A DNA stretch of 64,000 bases from Stenotrophomonas nematodicola (GCF_009467805.1 NZ_WIAY01000002.1:620001-684000), one strand, 5' to 3'; positions 8,907 through 19,888 are shown, numbered from the stretch's first letter. Notes: generated by a model not told the origin, from the sequence alone. Translations and numbers: made by a program.

Positions 8907-9976
8907 CGTCTCCCGCCGCCCCCCGCCTGTCCTTCCTGGACCGTTGGCTGACGCTGTGGATCTTCGCGGCGATGGCGCTCGGCATTGCCTTGGGCGCCTG
9001 GTTCGAGGACCTGCCCGCCGCCCTGGATGCCCTCAGTATCGGCAGCACCAACATCCCCATCGCGATCGGCCTGATCCTGATGATGTATCCCCCGCTGGCG
9101 AAAGTGCGCATGGATACCCTGCCCACCGTGTTTGCCGACAAGCGCGTGCTGCTGCTGTCGCTGGTGCAGAACTGGGTGGTCGGGCCGGTGCTGATGTTCG
9201 CGCTGGCCGCCCTGCTGCTGCGCGACCATCCCGATTACATGACCGGCCTGATCCTGATCGGGCTGGCGCGCTGTATCGCAATGGTGCTGGTCTGGAATCA
9301 GCTCGCGCGTGGCGACAACCGGTATGTCGCCGGCCTGGTCGCGTTCAATTCGCTGTTCCAGATCGCGTTCTTCAGCCTGTACGCCTGGCTGTTCCTGTCG
9401 GTGCTGCCACCGCTGTTCGGCCTGGAGCGCAGCGTGATCGACGTCAGTCCCTGGACCATCGCCAGCGCCGTGCTGGTGTATCTGGGCATTCCGTTTGCAG
9501 CCGCATGGCTGGGGCGGGTGCTGCTGACCCGCATGCGCGGTGCGGACTGGTACGAAACGCGCTTCCTGCCCGCAATCAGCCCGCTGACGCTGGCCGCGCT
9601 GTTGTTCACCATCGTGCTGATGTTCAGCCTCAAAGGCAGTGATGTGCTGCGCCTGCCCCTGGATGCGATCCGCATCGCGCTCCCCCTGACGCTCTACTTC
9701 CTGCTGCAGTTCCTGATCAGCTTCTTCATGGGCCGGTGGATCGCCAAGGACTACCCACGCACCACGGCCATCGCCTTCACCGCCACCGGGAACAACTTCG
9801 AACTGGCGATCGCGGTGGCCATCGCCTCGTTCGGCCTGGCCTCGCCGGTGGCGTTCGCGGCGGTGATCGGGCCGCTGGTGGAGGTACCGGTGCTGATCCT
9901 GCTGGTCCACCTGGCGCTGTGGCTGGGGCGCCGTGGATTCGCCCCTGCCGGCAGCCGCGTCGACAGCGCGGCATGA
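8903..9976 (+). CDS. acr3: ACR3-family arsenite efflux permease
   Basis: The 357-residue inner-membrane protein has about ten hydrophobic helices. The essential Cys of the Acr3 family is in the segment [19 protein letters not shown], and [16 protein letters not shown] is the second family signature. It exports arsenite using the proton-motive force. Translation is coupled to arsR by a 4-base overlap. The family is sometimes named ArsB in older annotations, but the sequence is of the Acr3 type, not the 12-helix ArsB type. Confidence 0.94.
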   Translation: MTSPAAPRLSFLDRWLTLWIFAAMALGIALGAWFEDLPAALDALSIGSTNIPIAIGLILMMYPPLAKVRMDTLPTVFADKRVLLLSLVQNWVVGPVLMFALAALLLRDHPDYMTGLILIGLARCIAMVLVWNQLARGDNRYVAGLVAFNSLFQIAFFSLYAWLFLSVLPPLFGLERSVIDVSPWTIASAVLVYLGIPFAAAWLGRVLLTRMRGADWYETRFLPAISPLTLAALLFTIVLMFSLKGSDVLRLPLDAIRIALPLTLYFLLQFLISFFMGRWIAKDYPRTTAIAFTATGNNFELAIAVAIASFGLASPVAFAAVIGPLVEVPVLILLVHLALWLGRRGFAPAGSRVDSAA

Positions 9977-10015
9977 ACGGGACGACCGGACCGGGCCGGC
10001 AACCGCTGCCGCAGC

Positions 10016-11440
10016 TCAGGCCAGCGTCAGGCTGCCGTGCCACAGCCCCCATACCCCGCACAGCGCCACGCCCAGCACGCCCCCGGCGATCCCCCACTCC
10101 ACCGGAGTGAACACCGGCTGCCCGTGCTGCCGCTTGGCCAAAGCGAACATGAGCATGCCCGGTGCGTACAGCAGCGCCGACAGCATCACCTGCGCCACGC
10201 CGCCGGCATACACCAGCCACACCGCATACACGGTGGCCAGCAACGCCACGAACAGGTCGCGCCGGCGCGGCGCGGCGGGGTCGGTGTAGCCTTCGCCACG
10301 CCACGCGATCAGCACCCCGTAACCGGCCGAGAACAGGTACGGCACCAGCGCCATCGAGGCGCCCAGCAACACCAGACTGGTGTAAGTGCCGGCATTGAAC
10401 AGGGTGATCACCAGGAACAGCTGGATCAATCCGTTGGTGAGCCACAGCGCGTTGGCGGGCACGTCGTTGGCGTTCTGGCGGGCCAGGAAAGCGGGCATCG
10501 TGCCGTCCCCGGCCGCGGCGTACAGCACTTCGGCACACAGCAGCACCCAGGCCAGCAGCGCGCCCAGCACCGACACGATCATGCCGATGATGATCAGGGT
10601 GGCTCCCCACGGGCCAACAATGGCCTCCAGCACGAACGCCATCGAGGGGTTGTGCAGGTGCGCCAGCTTCTCGTGGCCGAGCACGCCCATCGACAGCAGA
10701 TTCACCAGCATCAGCAACGCCAGCACGCACAGGAAGCCGATCACGGTGGCGCGCCCCACGTCGGCGCGCTTTCCTGCACGCCGCGAGTAGATACTGGCGC
10801 CCTCGATGCCGATGAACACCCAGACGGTGATCAGCATCATCCCGCGCAGCTGCTCGCCCAGGCTGCCCAGCGTGGCGGTACCCCAGAAATCGCCAGTGAA
10901 GATGTCGGCCCTGAAACCGATCGCGGCGATGATCAGAAACACCACGATCGGCACGATCTTGGCCACCGTCACCACCGCGTTGACCAGCGCCGCCTCGCGG
11001 ATGCCGCGCAGGATCATCGCGTGCATCGACCACAGCAGCACCGATGCACATGCCACCGCCTGCCAGGTGTTGCCTTCGCCGAAGGCAGGCACAAAGTAGC
11101 CCAGGCCGCTGAAGATCAGCACGAAGTAGCTGACATTGCCCAGCAGCGAGCAGACCCAGTAGCCCCAGGCCGATGAGAACCCGATGTAGTCGCCGAATCC
11201 AGCCTTGGCGTAGGCGTAGATGCCGGTGTCCAACCCGGGCTTGCGGTTGGCCAGGTTCTGGAACACGAACGCCAGCATCAGCATGCCCAGCCCGCTGATC
11301 GCCCAGCCGATCAACGCGGCCCCGGGGCCGGCGCTGCGCGCGATGTTCTGCGGCAGCGAGAAGATGCCGGCCCCGATCATCGAGCCGACCACCAATGCGG
11401 TCAGTGCGGAAAGACCGAGGCGGTCGGAGGACGCTGTCAT
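10016..11440 (-). CDS. arcD: APC-superfamily basic amino-acid antiporter, ArcD (arginine/ornithine)-like
   Basis: The 474-residue protein has twelve or so membrane helices and the APA-family N-terminal signature GSMIGAGIFSLPQNIA. IGIEGASIYSRRA in helix 6 is typical of arginine-ornithine antiporters. It would exchange an amino acid for its decarboxylation or deimination product across the inner membrane. No arc or adi catabolic genes lie next to it, so the exact substrate pair is uncertain. It stands alone: convergent with acr3, and 111 bases upstream of its start lies the end of the chemoreceptor gene. Confidence 0.85.
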   Translation of the reverse strand: MTASSDRLGLSALTALVVGSMIGAGIFSLPQNIARSAGPGAALIGWAISGLGMLMLAFVFQNLANRKPGLDTGIYAYAKAGFGDYIGFSSAWGYWVCSLLGNVSYFVLIFSGLGYFVPAFGEGNTWQAVACASVLLWSMHAMILRGIREAALVNAVVTVAKIVPIVVFLIIAAIGFRADIFTGDFWGTATLGSLGEQLRGMMLITVWVFIGIEGASIYSRRAGKRADVGRATVIGFLCVLALLMLVNLLSMGVLGHEKLAHLHNPSMAFVLEAIVGPWGATLIIIGMIVSVLGALLAWVLLCAEVLYAAAGDGTMPAFLARQNANDVPANALWLTNGLIQLFLVITLFNAGTYTSLVLLGASMALVPYLFSAGYGVLIAWRGEGYTDPAAPRRRDLFVALLATVYAVWLVYAGGVAQVMLSALLYAPGMLMFALAKRQHGQPVFTPVEWGIAGGVLGVALCGVWGLWHGSLTLA

Positions 11441-11551
11441 GACGGTGCCTGCGCGGTCAGGGGAACGCCCGCAAGTCTAGGACCGCCCGATGATTCCAGG
11501 GTGAAGCGCGCCGGTGCCGGCATGCACCGACGCGCATGCCGGACGCCTGGC

Positions 11552-14092
11552 TCACACCGTTGCCGGTGCGCGTCCGCTCGCACGCTGCACCGGTGCGGCC
11601 GGCGCCTGCAGGCGGAAGATCGACACTGCGGTGCCCAGCTGCTGTGCCTGCTCTTCCATCGCACGTGCCGCTGCCGTCGCTTCTTCGACCAGCGCTGCGT
11701 TCTGCTGCGTGGTTTCGTCCATCTGGGTGATGGTCTGGTTGACCTGCTCGATGCCGGCCGACTGTTCCTTCGAGGCCGCCGAGATCTCGGCCATGATGTC
11801 GTTGACCCGGCGCACGCCGCTGACGATGTCCTCCATCGTTCGGCCGGCGGTCTGCACCAGCGCCGAGCCCTGGCTGACCTGCTCGACCGAATCGTCGATC
11901 AGCGTCTTGATCTCCTTGGCCGCGCCGGCTGAGCGCTGCGCCAAGGCGCGCACTTCAGAGGCGACCACCGCGAAACCACGGCCCTGCTCACCCGCGCGCG
12001 CCGCTTCCACCGCTGCGTTCAGGGCCAGGATGTTGGTCTGGAAGGCGATCCCGTCGATGACCGTGATGATCTCGGCGATGCGCTTGGACGACGCTTCGAT
12101 ACCGGCCATCGTCGTCACCACCTGGCCCACCACCAGGCCACCCTGCGACGCTACCTCGGCAGCGCCGGCGGCCAGCTGGTTGGCCTGCACCGCATGGTCG
12201 GCATTCTGACGCACGGTGGAGGTCAGCTCTTCCATCGATGCCGCGGTTTCCTCCAGACTGGCGGCCTGCTGCTCGGTGCGGCGCGACAGATCGCTGTTGC
12301 CCGAGGCGATCTCGCCGGCGGCCAGGTTGATGCTGTCGGTGGCCTGCTGGATACGGCCGACGATGTCGGTGAGCTGGCTCACGGTGGTATCGGCATCGTC
12401 GCGCATGCGGGCGAACACGCCGTGGAACTCACCGTGCATGCGCGCGGTCAGGTCGCCCGCCGCGATCGCCTGCAGCAGGTCGGAAATCTGCTGCAGGTTG
12501 TCGTCGCTCACCTGCATCATGGTGTTGAGGTTCTCCACCATCAGGCGGAAGTCGTGGTCGAACCGCACCACGTCGCCGCGCTGGCTGAAGTCGCCGATGG
12601 CCGCCGCGCCGGCCAGATCCTGGATCTGGGTGTTGATCGCGCGCAGGTTGCCCTTGGTGGTATCCATCGCCGCGGTGAACGCGGCCTGCTCACCGGGCAG
12701 GCGGTCCATGTCCGGGGTGAGGTCGCCGACCGCATAGCGCTGCATCACCTCAACCAGGCGCCGGGTCACGCCGATGTTGGCACCCACCAGGTGGTTGGTG
12801 TCGTGCACCATGCGGCCGTATGCGCCGGGGAACCCCTCGGCATCCATGCGGTAGCTCAGCTCGCCGGCTTCGTGGCGCCGTGCCATCTCGGCCTGGGCGG
12901 TCATCACCGCCTGCAGCTGGTCACGCATGCGCTGCATCGACTGCAGCAGGCGGCCCACTTCGTCATCGCGCACCGCCGGCAACGGCGTATCCAGGCGACC
13001 GTCGGCGACCTCGGCCGACAGCCGCACCGCATCGGCCAGCGGACGGATCGCCTGGCGGCGCAGCAGCACATAGACGCTGCCGCTGAGCACCAGCGCCGCG
13101 CCCAGGCCCACGGCCAGGATGATCCAGAGCAGCGCGCGGGCCTGCGCGGTGATCAGGTCGTGCGGCACGATCACGCCGAGCGCGAAGCGCTCCTGGCTGC
13201 CGCCGATGCGCAGCGGCACGTACGCCTTGACGTTGCCGGCGGCGTCTTCGTGGAAATCCTCGTACGGCTTGTCCGCCGCGATCTGCGCCAGCAGGCGGCG
13301 GGTCGCCGCGTCCTCGCGGCGCGTGCCGATCTCCTTGGCGTCGGCGGCGGCCAGCACGATGCCGGCCGGCGAAATCAGCTCCACATGGCCCTCGCCCATC
13401 GGACGCAGCGCGGCCAGGCGCTCCTGCAGTGCGGCCAGGCCGAAGTCCACGGTCACCGCACCGAGGAAGGTGCCGTTGTCCAGCACCGGCGTGGACAGCG
13501 TGGTCATCAGCACCGGCTTGCCGCCGATCTCATAGCGGTACGGCTCGGCCACGGTGGGGCGCTTGAGCTCGCGCGGGCGCAGGTACCAGTCGCCGTCGCC
13601 AGGCACGTCGTAGCCCTTGAGCACGTCCTGCACCGGGTTGCCGTCCTGCCAGGCCCAGTAGCTCATGAAGCGGCCGGTGGCATCGTGGGCCTCGGCATCG
13701 ACGAAATCGGCATCCTTGCCGTCGAACGCCTGCGGTTCCCACAGCGTGCCCAGGCCCACCCACTCCGGGTGCGAGCGCAGCTGCTGCTGCAGGATCTGTG
13801 CGGCGGTGCCGCGCGACAGCGTGCCGGCGGCATGCTGCACCACCAGGCTGTCGGCCAGTGCCTGGCTGGTGGCGAACGCAGCGGACAGGTCGGTATTGAC
13901 CCGGCGCGCCTCGGCCTCGGCCTGGCTCTGCATGGTCCGCCGCGAGGACTCCACCAGCGCCTGGCTGGCTTCGCGGTAGCTGATGGCCGCGGTGACGCCG
14001 AAGCAGAGCATGGCAATCAGTGCGGTACCGAGCATCAGCCGGTTGGCGATGCTGCCGGGGCGCTTGGAAGCGGTCGAGCGGGACGCAGGCAT
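11552..14092 (-). CDS. Methyl-accepting chemotaxis protein with Cache sensor domain
   Basis: The chemoreceptor is about 846 residues. A first membrane helix (about 22-40) is followed by a periplasmic double-Cache-type domain (about 45-320, with [17 protein letters not shown] and [15 protein letters not shown] segments). A second helix (about 325-350) leads to a HAMP domain ([13 protein letters not shown]) and further HAMP-like linker repeats. The last 270 residues are the signalling hairpin, with the tip [21 protein letters not shown] chose the ATG at 14090-14092 (MPASRST) because the upstream extension to 14191 is not signal-like; there is no clear ribosome site. The ligand is unknown, and no other chemotaxis genes are in the window. 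Confidence 0.9.
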   Translation of the reverse strand: MPASRSTASKRPGSIANRLMLGTALIAMLCFGVTAAISYREASQALVESSRRTMQSQAEAEARRVNTDLSAAFATSQALADSLVVQHAAGTLSRGTAAQILQQQLRSHPEWVGLGTLWEPQAFDGKDADFVDAEAHDATGRFMSYWAWQDGNPVQDVLKGYDVPGDGDWYLRPRELKRPTVAEPYRYEIGGKPVLMTTLSTPVLDNGTFLGAVTVDFGLAALQERLAALRPMGEGHVELISPAGIVLAAADAKEIGTRREDAATRRLLAQIAADKPYEDFHEDAAGNVKAYVPLRIGGSQERFALGVIVPHDLITAQARALLWIILAVGLGAALVLSGSVYVLLRRQAIRPLADAVRLSAEVADGRLDTPLPAVRDDEVGRLLQSMQRMRDQLQAVMTAQAEMARRHEAGELSYRMDAEGFPGAYGRMVHDTNHLVGANIGVTRRLVEVMQRYAVGDLTPDMDRLPGEQAAFTAAMDTTKGNLRAINTQIQDLAGAAAIGDFSQRGDVVRFDHDFRLMVENLNTMMQVSDDNLQQISDLLQAIAAGDLTARMHGEFHGVFARMRDDADTTVSQLTDIVGRIQQATDSINLAAGEIASGNSDLSRRTEQQAASLEETAASMEELTSTVRQNADHAVQANQLAAGAAEVASQGGLVVGQVVTTMAGIEASSKRIAEIITVIDGIAFQTNILALNAAVEAARAGEQGRGFAVVASEVRALAQRSAGAAKEIKTLIDDSVEQVSQGSALVQTAGRTMEDIVSGVRRVNDIMAEISAASKEQSAGIEQVNQTITQMDETTQQNAALVEEATAAARAMEEQAQQLGTAVSIFRLQAPAAPVQRASGRAPATV

Positions 14093-14261
14093 GGGGGCGG
14101 TTCCGGAAATAGGGTACAGGGTCAGCGGACGCCATCGAGCGCCACTACGGCATCGCGCAGTCCATTGCGGTCCAGCCCGGGACGGTGACACTCACGCACC
14201 GGGCATTGAGCTGGATAACGGCCTTGCCGCGCCGATGTTTAGCCGCGTTTCCTGACCGGGT

Positions 14262-15740
14262 TCAGTGTCCGCCCGGTGGCAGCCCATCCACGCCCGGTGT
14301 CCGCGCCAGGCGCTCGACCAGGGTCTGGCTGGCCGCATTGAGCCCGCGGACCTCGACCTGCGCGCCATGCGCACGCAGCCTGGCCACCACCCGTTCCAGC
14401 GCAGCCACCGCGCTGAGGTCCCAGAAGTGCGCGTTCGACAGGTCGATCACCACGCGCGCGGGAACATGCTGCAGATCAAAGCTGGCAGCGAACTGCCCGG
14501 CCGACGCGAAGAACACCTGCCCGGCGACGGTGCAGGTGCAGCTGCCATCGGCCTGCGCGACGGCGTGGACATCGAGCATGCGGCCCACCTTGCGGGCGAA
14601 GAACAGCGCCGACAGCAGCACCCCGGTCAACACGCCCTTGGCCAGGTCGTGGGTGATCACGGTGACCACCACGGTGGCCACCATCACCAGCGACGAGCTC
14701 TTCGGGTGCAGCCGCAGTTCCTGGAACGAGCGCCAATGGAAGGTGCCGATGCTGACCATGATCATCACCGCCACCAGCGCGGCCATCGGAATCTGCCGCA
14801 CCCAGTGGGCGCCATAGACCACCAGCAGCAGCAACAGCACACCGGCGACCAGGCACGACAGCCGCCCGCGCCCGCCCGAGGACACGTTGATCACCGACTG
14901 CCCGATCATCGCGCAGCCGCCCATGCCGCCGAACAGCCCGGCGGTGATGTTGGCCAGGCCCTGTCCGGCGCATTCGCGGTTGCGCTGGCTGGGGGTGTCG
15001 GTCATGTCCTCGACGATCTGCGCGGTCATCATCGACTCCAGCAGACCCACGACCGCCAGCGTCGCCGACACCGGCAGCAGCAGGCGCAGCGTGTCCCAGG
15101 TCAACGGAGCATCCGGGAACAGGAACGTCGGCAGGCTGTCCGGCAGTGCGCCCATGTCGCCGACCGTGCGCACCTCCCAGCCAAATCCGATCGACAGCAC
15201 GGTCAGCACCACGATCGCCACCAGCGGCGACGGCACCGCACGGGTCAGCCGCGGCAGCAGGTAGATGATCGCCAGCCCGGCCGCGCACACCGCCCATACC
15301 TGCCAGGACCGTCCGATCAGCTCGGGCATCTGCGCCAGGAAGATCAGGATGGCCAGGGCGTTGACGAAACCGGTGATCACCGAACGCGACACGAAGCGCA
15401 TGAGGGCCCCCAGCTTCAATGCGCCGGCCACCACCTGCAGCAGGCCGGCCAGGATCGTCGCAGCCAGCAGGTACTGCAGGCCGTGGTCGCGGACGAGGTC
15501 GACCATCACCAGGGCCATCGCGCCGGTGGCCGCCGAAATCATGCCGGGGCGGCCGCCGGCGATGGCGGTGACCACCGCGATGCAGAACGACGCGTACAAA
15601 CCGACCTTGGGGTCGACGCCGGCGATGATCGAGAAGGCGATCGCTTCGGGGATCAGCGCCAGTGCCACGACGGCGCCGGACAGCAGGTCGCCACGGATAT
15701 TGCCGAGCCATTGCTGGCGCAGCGGATAGGAAACGGACAT
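14262..15740 (-). CDS. SulP-family anion transporter with STAS domain
   Basis: The 492-residue protein has a transport core of many hydrophobic helices (about 15-400). It begins with the SulP signature region [22 protein letters not shown] sequence and [12 protein letters not shown], and ends with a cytoplasmic STAS domain (about 405-490, [22 protein letters not shown]). SulP proteins carry sulfate, bicarbonate or dicarboxylates. No carbonic anhydrase or sulfur gene is adjacent, so the substrate stays open. The 249 bases upstream to the next gene hold its promoter; I see nothing else there. Confidence 0.9.
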   Translation of the reverse strand: MSVSYPLRQQWLGNIRGDLLSGAVVALALIPEAIAFSIIAGVDPKVGLYASFCIAVVTAIAGGRPGMISAATGAMALVMVDLVRDHGLQYLLAATILAGLLQVVAGALKLGALMRFVSRSVITGFVNALAILIFLAQMPELIGRSWQVWAVCAAGLAIIYLLPRLTRAVPSPLVAIVVLTVLSIGFGWEVRTVGDMGALPDSLPTFLFPDAPLTWDTLRLLLPVSATLAVVGLLESMMTAQIVEDMTDTPSQRNRECAGQGLANITAGLFGGMGGCAMIGQSVINVSSGGRGRLSCLVAGVLLLLLVVYGAHWVRQIPMAALVAVMIMVSIGTFHWRSFQELRLHPKSSSLVMVATVVVTVITHDLAKGVLTGVLLSALFFARKVGRMLDVHAVAQADGSCTCTVAGQVFFASAGQFAASFDLQHVPARVVIDLSNAHFWDLSAVAALERVVARLRAHGAQVEVRGLNAASQTLVERLARTPGVDGLPPGGH

Positions 15741-15989
15741 GAAAAAACTCCACGCACCGGCGCGGCGCGCGGCGCGTTGTGTGATGGAAACAAGGCACTC
15801 CCTGGACCCGGCACTGGCACGGGCGCGTCGTCAGCGCGTTGTCAGGGTGGCGTCATCACAGCAGGTCCGGCCCGGAGGCGAAAGCGGCGCGCAGGATACC
15901 GCAGCGCTGCCAGCCCCTCAATGCGGCGGGCGTTGACCTGTGCCGCCCGCATGCCCAGCATGGGCGCCGGACCTGTTCAGGAGTGCACC

Positions 15990-16289
15990 ATGTACGGATT
16001 GATCGGCAAGATGAAGACTGCGGCCGGCGAGCGCGATCGGGTGATCGCGATTCTTCTCGACGGTACCGGCGCCATGCCCGGCTGCCTGAGCTACGTGGTT
16101 GCCACCGACCCGGCCGATCCGGACGCGATCTGGATCACCGAGGCATGGGAGAGCGCCGACCTGCACCGCGCCTCCCTCGCCCTGCCGGCCGTACAGGCGG
16201 CCATCGCCCAGGCGCGCCCGATGATCACCGGCTTCGGCGAGCGCTTCGAGACCGCCCCGGTGGGCGGGCACGGCCTGGTCAGCGGCTGA
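15990..16289 (+). CDS. Antibiotic biosynthesis monooxygenase (ABM) domain protein
   Basis: This small 99-residue ferredoxin-like protein has the ABM pattern MYGLIGKMKTAAGERDRV, PGCLSYVVATDPADPDAIWI and TEAWESADLHRASL. Members are cofactor-free quinol monooxygenases or haem-degrading homologues acting in the cytosol. The start at 15990 has a good AGGAG site 7 bases upstream. It is convergent with the DMT permease, 4 bases away. Its substrate cannot be read from sequence. Confidence 0.85.
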   Translation: MYGLIGKMKTAAGERDRVIAILLDGTGAMPGCLSYVVATDPADPDAIWITEAWESADLHRASLALPAVQAAIAQARPMITGFGERFETAPVGGHGLVSG

Positions 16290-16293
16290 CGCC

Positions 16294-17157
16294 TCAGCGT
16301 GCGAACCGCCGGGCGCCCGCCACGCAGGCCACCGCGCACAGCGTGACCACCAGCATCATCGGGCTCACCGTTTCGTGCAGCAGCAGCGCGGCCAGGGCCA
16401 GGCCGAAGAACGGCTGCAGCAACTGCAGCTGGCCGACGGCGGCGATCCCGCCCTGGGCCAGGCCGCGGTACCAGAACATGAAACCGATCAACATGCTGAA
16501 CACCGACACGTAGCCCAGCCCCCACCAGGCGGGCGCGCCCACCTGTGCCCAGGATGCCGGCCAGCGCAGCAGCATCAGCGGCAGCATCACCGGCAGCGAC
16601 ACCACCAGCGCCCAGCTGATCACCTGCCAGCCACCCAGCGTGCGCGCCAACCGCGCCCCTTCGGCGTACCCCAGCCCGCATACCACCACCGCTGCCAGCA
16701 TCAGCAGATCGCCCTGCAGCGAAGCCTCGATACCGTTGCCGAGCGCGTAGCCAACCACCACCACGCTGCCGAGCAGCGAGAACCCCCAGAACGCGGGGCG
16801 CAGCCGCTCGCCGCCGCGCAGCACGCCGAATACCGCCGTGCTCAGGGGCAGCAGCCCGAGGAACACGATCGAGTGCGCCGACGAGACATGCTGCAGCGCC
16901 AAGGCGGTGAGCAGCGGAAACCCGACCACCACCCCCAACGCTACGACCGCCAGTGCAGGCAACACCGCTGCGGCCGGTCGCCGCTGGCCCAGCGCGTGCA
17001 GCAGCGCCCACCCGAGCACGGCGGCGACGCTGGCGCGCGCGGCGGTCAGGAACAGCGGGTCCAGATCCGCCACTGCCACACGGGTGGCCGGCAGCGAGCC
17101 GGCAAAGATCACCACGCCAATCAACCCGTTCATCCAGCCGCGTGTCGCGTTGTCCAT
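16294..17157 (-). CDS. EamA/DMT-superfamily permease
   Basis: The 287-residue protein has about ten membrane helices in two homologous EamA halves; FWYRGLAQGGIAAVGQLQLLQP is the typical start of the second half's ending block. Such proteins export amino acids or other metabolites. The start at 17157 (MDNATRG) has AAGGA 8 bases upstream. It is transcribed divergently from a MocR-type regulator 109 bases away. That arrangement suggests the regulator controls the permease, possibly in response to an amino-acid-like ligand bound by its PLP domain. Confidence 0.87.
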   Translation of the reverse strand: MDNATRGWMNGLIGVVIFAGSLPATRVAVADLDPLFLTAARASVAAVLGWALLHALGQRRPAAAVLPALAVVALGVVVGFPLLTALALQHVSSAHSIVFLGLLPLSTAVFGVLRGGERLRPAFWGFSLLGSVVVVGYALGNGIEASLQGDLLMLAAVVVCGLGYAEGARLARTLGGWQVISWALVVSLPVMLPLMLLRWPASWAQVGAPAWWGLGYVSVFSMLIGFMFWYRGLAQGGIAAVGQLQLLQPFFGLALAALLLHETVSPMMLVVTLCAVACVAGARRFAR

Positions 17158-17215
17158 CGTCCAATCCTTGTAGGGGACGGCCAGTGGATCACGCCGACCC
17201 GGCCTTCCCCCAGAG

Positions 17216-17243
17216 ACAGTCCAGTACACTTCGACGTAACTGT
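17216..17243. promoter_or_regulatory. Candidate MocR operator (ACAGT...ACTGT inverted repeat)
   Basis: In the shared promoter region of the permease and the MocR gene there is an inverted repeat of ACAGT (17216-17220) and ACTGT (17239-17243), 18 bases apart. A further CAGTACA lies inside. Position and symmetry fit a site for the adjacent regulator, but the assignment is inference. Confidence 0.35.
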
Positions 17244-17266
17244 TATGCCCTGACCTCCCCTACGGA

Positions 17267-18694
17267 ATGCACACACCGATGACGCCGCCCGCCACCCGCA
17301 TCGATGCGGTGATGACCGCCGTGCGCGCGAAGATCACCGCGCGCACCTATCTGCCCGGCATGCGCCTGCCCTCGGTGCGTGCCCAGGCCCGGGCACTGCA
17401 GTTGTCGGTGTCCACCATCGTGGAGGCCTACGAGCGGTTGGCGGCCGAAGGGCTCATCGTGGCCCGGCCCGGCTCGGGCTTCTACGTCATCGGGCCGGTG
17501 GCACCGCTGGCGCTGGCCGAGATGGGGCCGCCGCGCGATCGCCAGGTGGACCCGCTGTGGTTGGCGCGGCAGTCGCTGGAGCAGGACGCCAGCGTGCTCA
17601 AACCGGGCTGCGGCTGGCTGCCCGACGACTGGATGTACGTGGACGGGATCCGCCGTGGCCTGCGCCATGCCGCGCGCAGCAGCGCATCGGCACTGGCCGG
17701 TTACGCCACCCCGCTTGGGCTGCCGCCGTTGCGGCAACTGCTGGCGCGGCGCCTGGCCGGCCACGGCATCGATGCCGCACCCGAGCAGATCATGCTGACC
17801 GAATCGGGATCGCACGCGATCGACCTGATCTGCCGTTTCCTGCTGGAACCCGGCGACACCGTGCTCATCGATGACCCGTGCTATTTCAACTTCCTGGCAC
17901 TGCTCAAGGCGCACCGGGTGCAGGTGGTGGGCGTGCCCTATACCGCCAACGGGCCGGACGTGGCTGCCTTCGCCGCCGCACTGGAAGCACATTCGCCACG
18001 GCTGTACATCACCAATTCGGGCATCCACAACCCGACCGGTGCGGTGTTGTCGCCGGCCACCGCGCACCGCCTGCTGTCGTTGGCCGAGCACAGCGACCTG
18101 GTGATCGTCGAGGACGATCTGTTCGCGGACTTCGAGCACACGCCCGCACCGCGCCTGGCCGCATTTGATGGGCTGTCACGGGTGATCCAGGTGGGAAGCT
18201 TCTCCAAGACGCTGTCGGCGGCGGTGCGCTGCGGCTTCATCGCCGCACGCGGCGACTGGATCGAGCGGCTGGCCGACCTGAAGATCGCCACCAGCTTCGG
18301 CGGCGGGCGCCTGGCCGCCGACATCCTGCACACCGCGCTGACCGACAGCGGCTACCGCCGCCATGTGGAGTCCATCCGTACCCGCCTGGCCGTAGCACGC
18401 GAGCACACCCTGGCGCGGCTGGCCGCGCTGGGCATCCGCCCCTGGCTGGTGCCGCAGGCGGGGATGCTGCTGTGGTGCCACCTGCCCGACGGCCGTGATG
18501 CGGCCACCCTGGCGCGCACCTGCCTGGCCGACGGCGTGGTGCTTGCGCCGGGCAATGCGTTCAGTCCATCGCTGAGCGCGGGTGGGCTGCTGCGCTTCAA
18601 TGCCGCCCAGGCGCAGGATCCGCGCATCTTCGACGTGCTGCGCCGGGCGCTGCGGGAGCGGCCCGCCGACGCGCGCGCCGTCGCCGGGGACTAA
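17267..18694 (+). CDS. MocR-type transcription factor (GntR HTH + aminotransferase-like domain)
   Basis: The 475-residue product has an N-terminal GntR winged helix (about 12-75, LPSVRAQARALQLSVSTIVE). It is fused to a fold-type I aminotransferase domain that keeps the PLP-binding features: NSGIHNPTGAVL, DDLFADFEH and the Schiff-base lysine in SFSKTLSAAVRCGF. MocR proteins use PLP-bound ligands to regulate neighbouring genes rather than to catalyse transamination. The natural target is the divergent EamA permease. The stop overlaps the stop of the convergent next gene by 3 bases. Confidence 0.9.
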   Translation: MHTPMTPPATRIDAVMTAVRAKITARTYLPGMRLPSVRAQARALQLSVSTIVEAYERLAAEGLIVARPGSGFYVIGPVAPLALAEMGPPRDRQVDPLWLARQSLEQDASVLKPGCGWLPDDWMYVDGIRRGLRHAARSSASALAGYATPLGLPPLRQLLARRLAGHGIDAAPEQIMLTESGSHAIDLICRFLLEPGDTVLIDDPCYFNFLALLKAHRVQVVGVPYTANGPDVAAFAAALEAHSPRLYITNSGIHNPTGAVLSPATAHRLLSLAEHSDLVIVEDDLFADFEHTPAPRLAAFDGLSRVIQVGSFSKTLSAAVRCGFIAARGDWIERLADLKIATSFGGGRLAADILHTALTDSGYRRHVESIRTRLAVAREHTLARLAALGIRPWLVPQAGMLLWCHLPDGRDAATLARTCLADGVVLAPGNAFSPSLSAGGLLRFNAAQAQDPRIFDVLRRALRERPADARAVAGD

Positions 18695-19107
18695 CCCACC
18701 AGCCAGTCCACGATCAGGCGCGGCAGAAAGACCATCGCGGCGACAACGGCCACGAAGATCATCAGTACCTTCAGCGTCAGCGGCCGGCGCCGGGGATGGC
18801 TGAAATGCAGGTGCAGGTCGCGCAGCTCCGATTCCAGCGCGTAGTGTCCGGTCGCCGAGCGCCTTCCGGGCGCCGACGTGAGCCGCTCCAGTTCGCGGCA
18901 GCGGGCCATCAATTCGCGCGCGGGCGTCTTCAGCAGAATCTGATGGCGGATCTCGACCAGTCGCGACGTGAGCGGCATCAAGGCCTCCGCGCAACGGTCG
19001 GCCGGTGTCTGCTGCGCCGCCAACCGCGCCGCCTCCACATCGATCGCGTACTGAAGCGCATCGCGGTCTGCACGCAACTGCGTCAATGAACGTCTGCCCA
19101 CACGCAT
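18691..19107 (-). CDS. Hypothetical protein with C-terminal membrane anchor
   Basis: I do not recognise the family. The 138-residue product is mostly charged and helical (LTQLRADRDALQYAIDVEAA, LVEIRHQILLKTPAREL). A single hydrophobic segment sits near the end (LKVLMIFVAVVAAMVFLPRLI), so it is probably a tail-anchored inner-membrane protein with its bulk in the cytosol. There is no signal peptide. It converges on the MocR gene with overlapping stop codons. Codon use matches its neighbours, so it is likely a real chromosomal gene. Confidence 0.65.
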   Translation of the reverse strand: MRVGRRSLTQLRADRDALQYAIDVEAARLAAQQTPADRCAEALMPLTSRLVEIRHQILLKTPARELMARCRELERLTSAPGRRSATGHYALESELRDLHLHFSHPRRRPLTLKVLMIFVAVVAAMVFLPRLIVDWLVG

Positions 19108-19312
19108 CGCACGCTCCCTATGCGGCTGATCCCGCCACCGGGCGGTTCGTCCATTCTAGAGCGTCGCCACGACCAAGGAATCTGAATACGCATAACGGGT
19201 ACATGGCACCGGTCCGCTGGAAACAGTCGCTCCCACGTGCATCCGCTTGCCTGCCCGCTGCGTACCTTCAGTACCCCTCATCCCGAGGGCACACCAGATC
19301 AGGAGAAGCACC

Positions 19313-19876
19313 ATGCACGCTCTTCTTCAACGCATCGCCGTCGCCGCCAGCTTCGCCGTACTCGGCACCACCCCTCTGCTCAGCATTGCCGCCGACACCG
19401 TCATGGTCGGCGGCGCGGCGATGTACCCGACGAAGACCATCGTTGAGAACGCCATCAACTCCAAGGATCACACCACCCTGGTCGCCGCCGTGAAGGCCGC
19501 CGGTCTGGTCGACACCCTCAACGGTAAAGGCCCCTTCACCGTCTTTGCGCCCACCAACGCTGCCTTCGACAAACTGCCGGCGGGCACCGTCGATACCCTG
19601 ATCAAACCCGAGCACAAGGCCGACCTGACCAGGATCCTCACCTATCACGTCGTCCCCGGCACCTACACCTCCATGCAGCTCACCGCCGACGCCAGAAAGC
19701 ACGGCGGCACGGCAACGCTCAAGACCGTTCAAGGCGAGCCGCTGACCATCAAGCTGCATGATGGCAAGCTCTGGGTTGTGGATGCCAAGGGCGGCAAGGC
19801 GGCGATCAGCATCGCCGACGTTACCCAGTCCAACGGCGTCATCCACGTCGTGGACAGCGTGCTGATGCCCAAGTAA
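19313..19876 (+). CDS. Secreted fasciclin (FAS1) domain protein
   Basis: The 187-residue product has a signal peptide (cleavage expected after SIAA near residue 27) and one FAS1 domain. The family's two conserved motifs are visible: GPFTVFAPTNAAFDKLP and LTYHVVPGTY, ending with NGVIHVVDSVLMP. Bacterial FAS1 proteins are periplasmic or extracellular and are linked to adhesion; the ligand is unknown. The ATG at 19313 has AGGAG 8 bases upstream, which decides the start. A strong hairpin follows the stop. Confidence 0.93.
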   Translation: MHALLQRIAVAASFAVLGTTPLLSIAADTVMVGGAAMYPTKTIVENAINSKDHTTLVAAVKAAGLVDTLNGKGPFTVFAPTNAAFDKLPAGTVDTLIKPEHKADLTRILTYHVVPGTYTSMQLTADARKHGGTATLKTVQGEPLTIKLHDGKLWVVDAKGGKAAISIADVTQSNGVIHVVDSVLMPK

Positions 19877-19888
19877 CCGCACGGCCGG

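Noticed and set aside
8834..9910. 358-codon minus-strand frame opposite acr3
   Set aside because: Gln/His-rich low-complexity shadow of the permease gene.
12194..14188. 664-codon plus-strand frame opposite the chemoreceptor
   Set aside because: Composition is typical of an antisense shadow and it has no domain.
14265..16289. Very long plus-strand frame (674 codons) opposite the SulP gene
   Set aside because: It is His/Gln/Arg-rich with no motif; a shadow of the high-GC SulP gene. Only its last 99 codons (from 15990) are a real gene.
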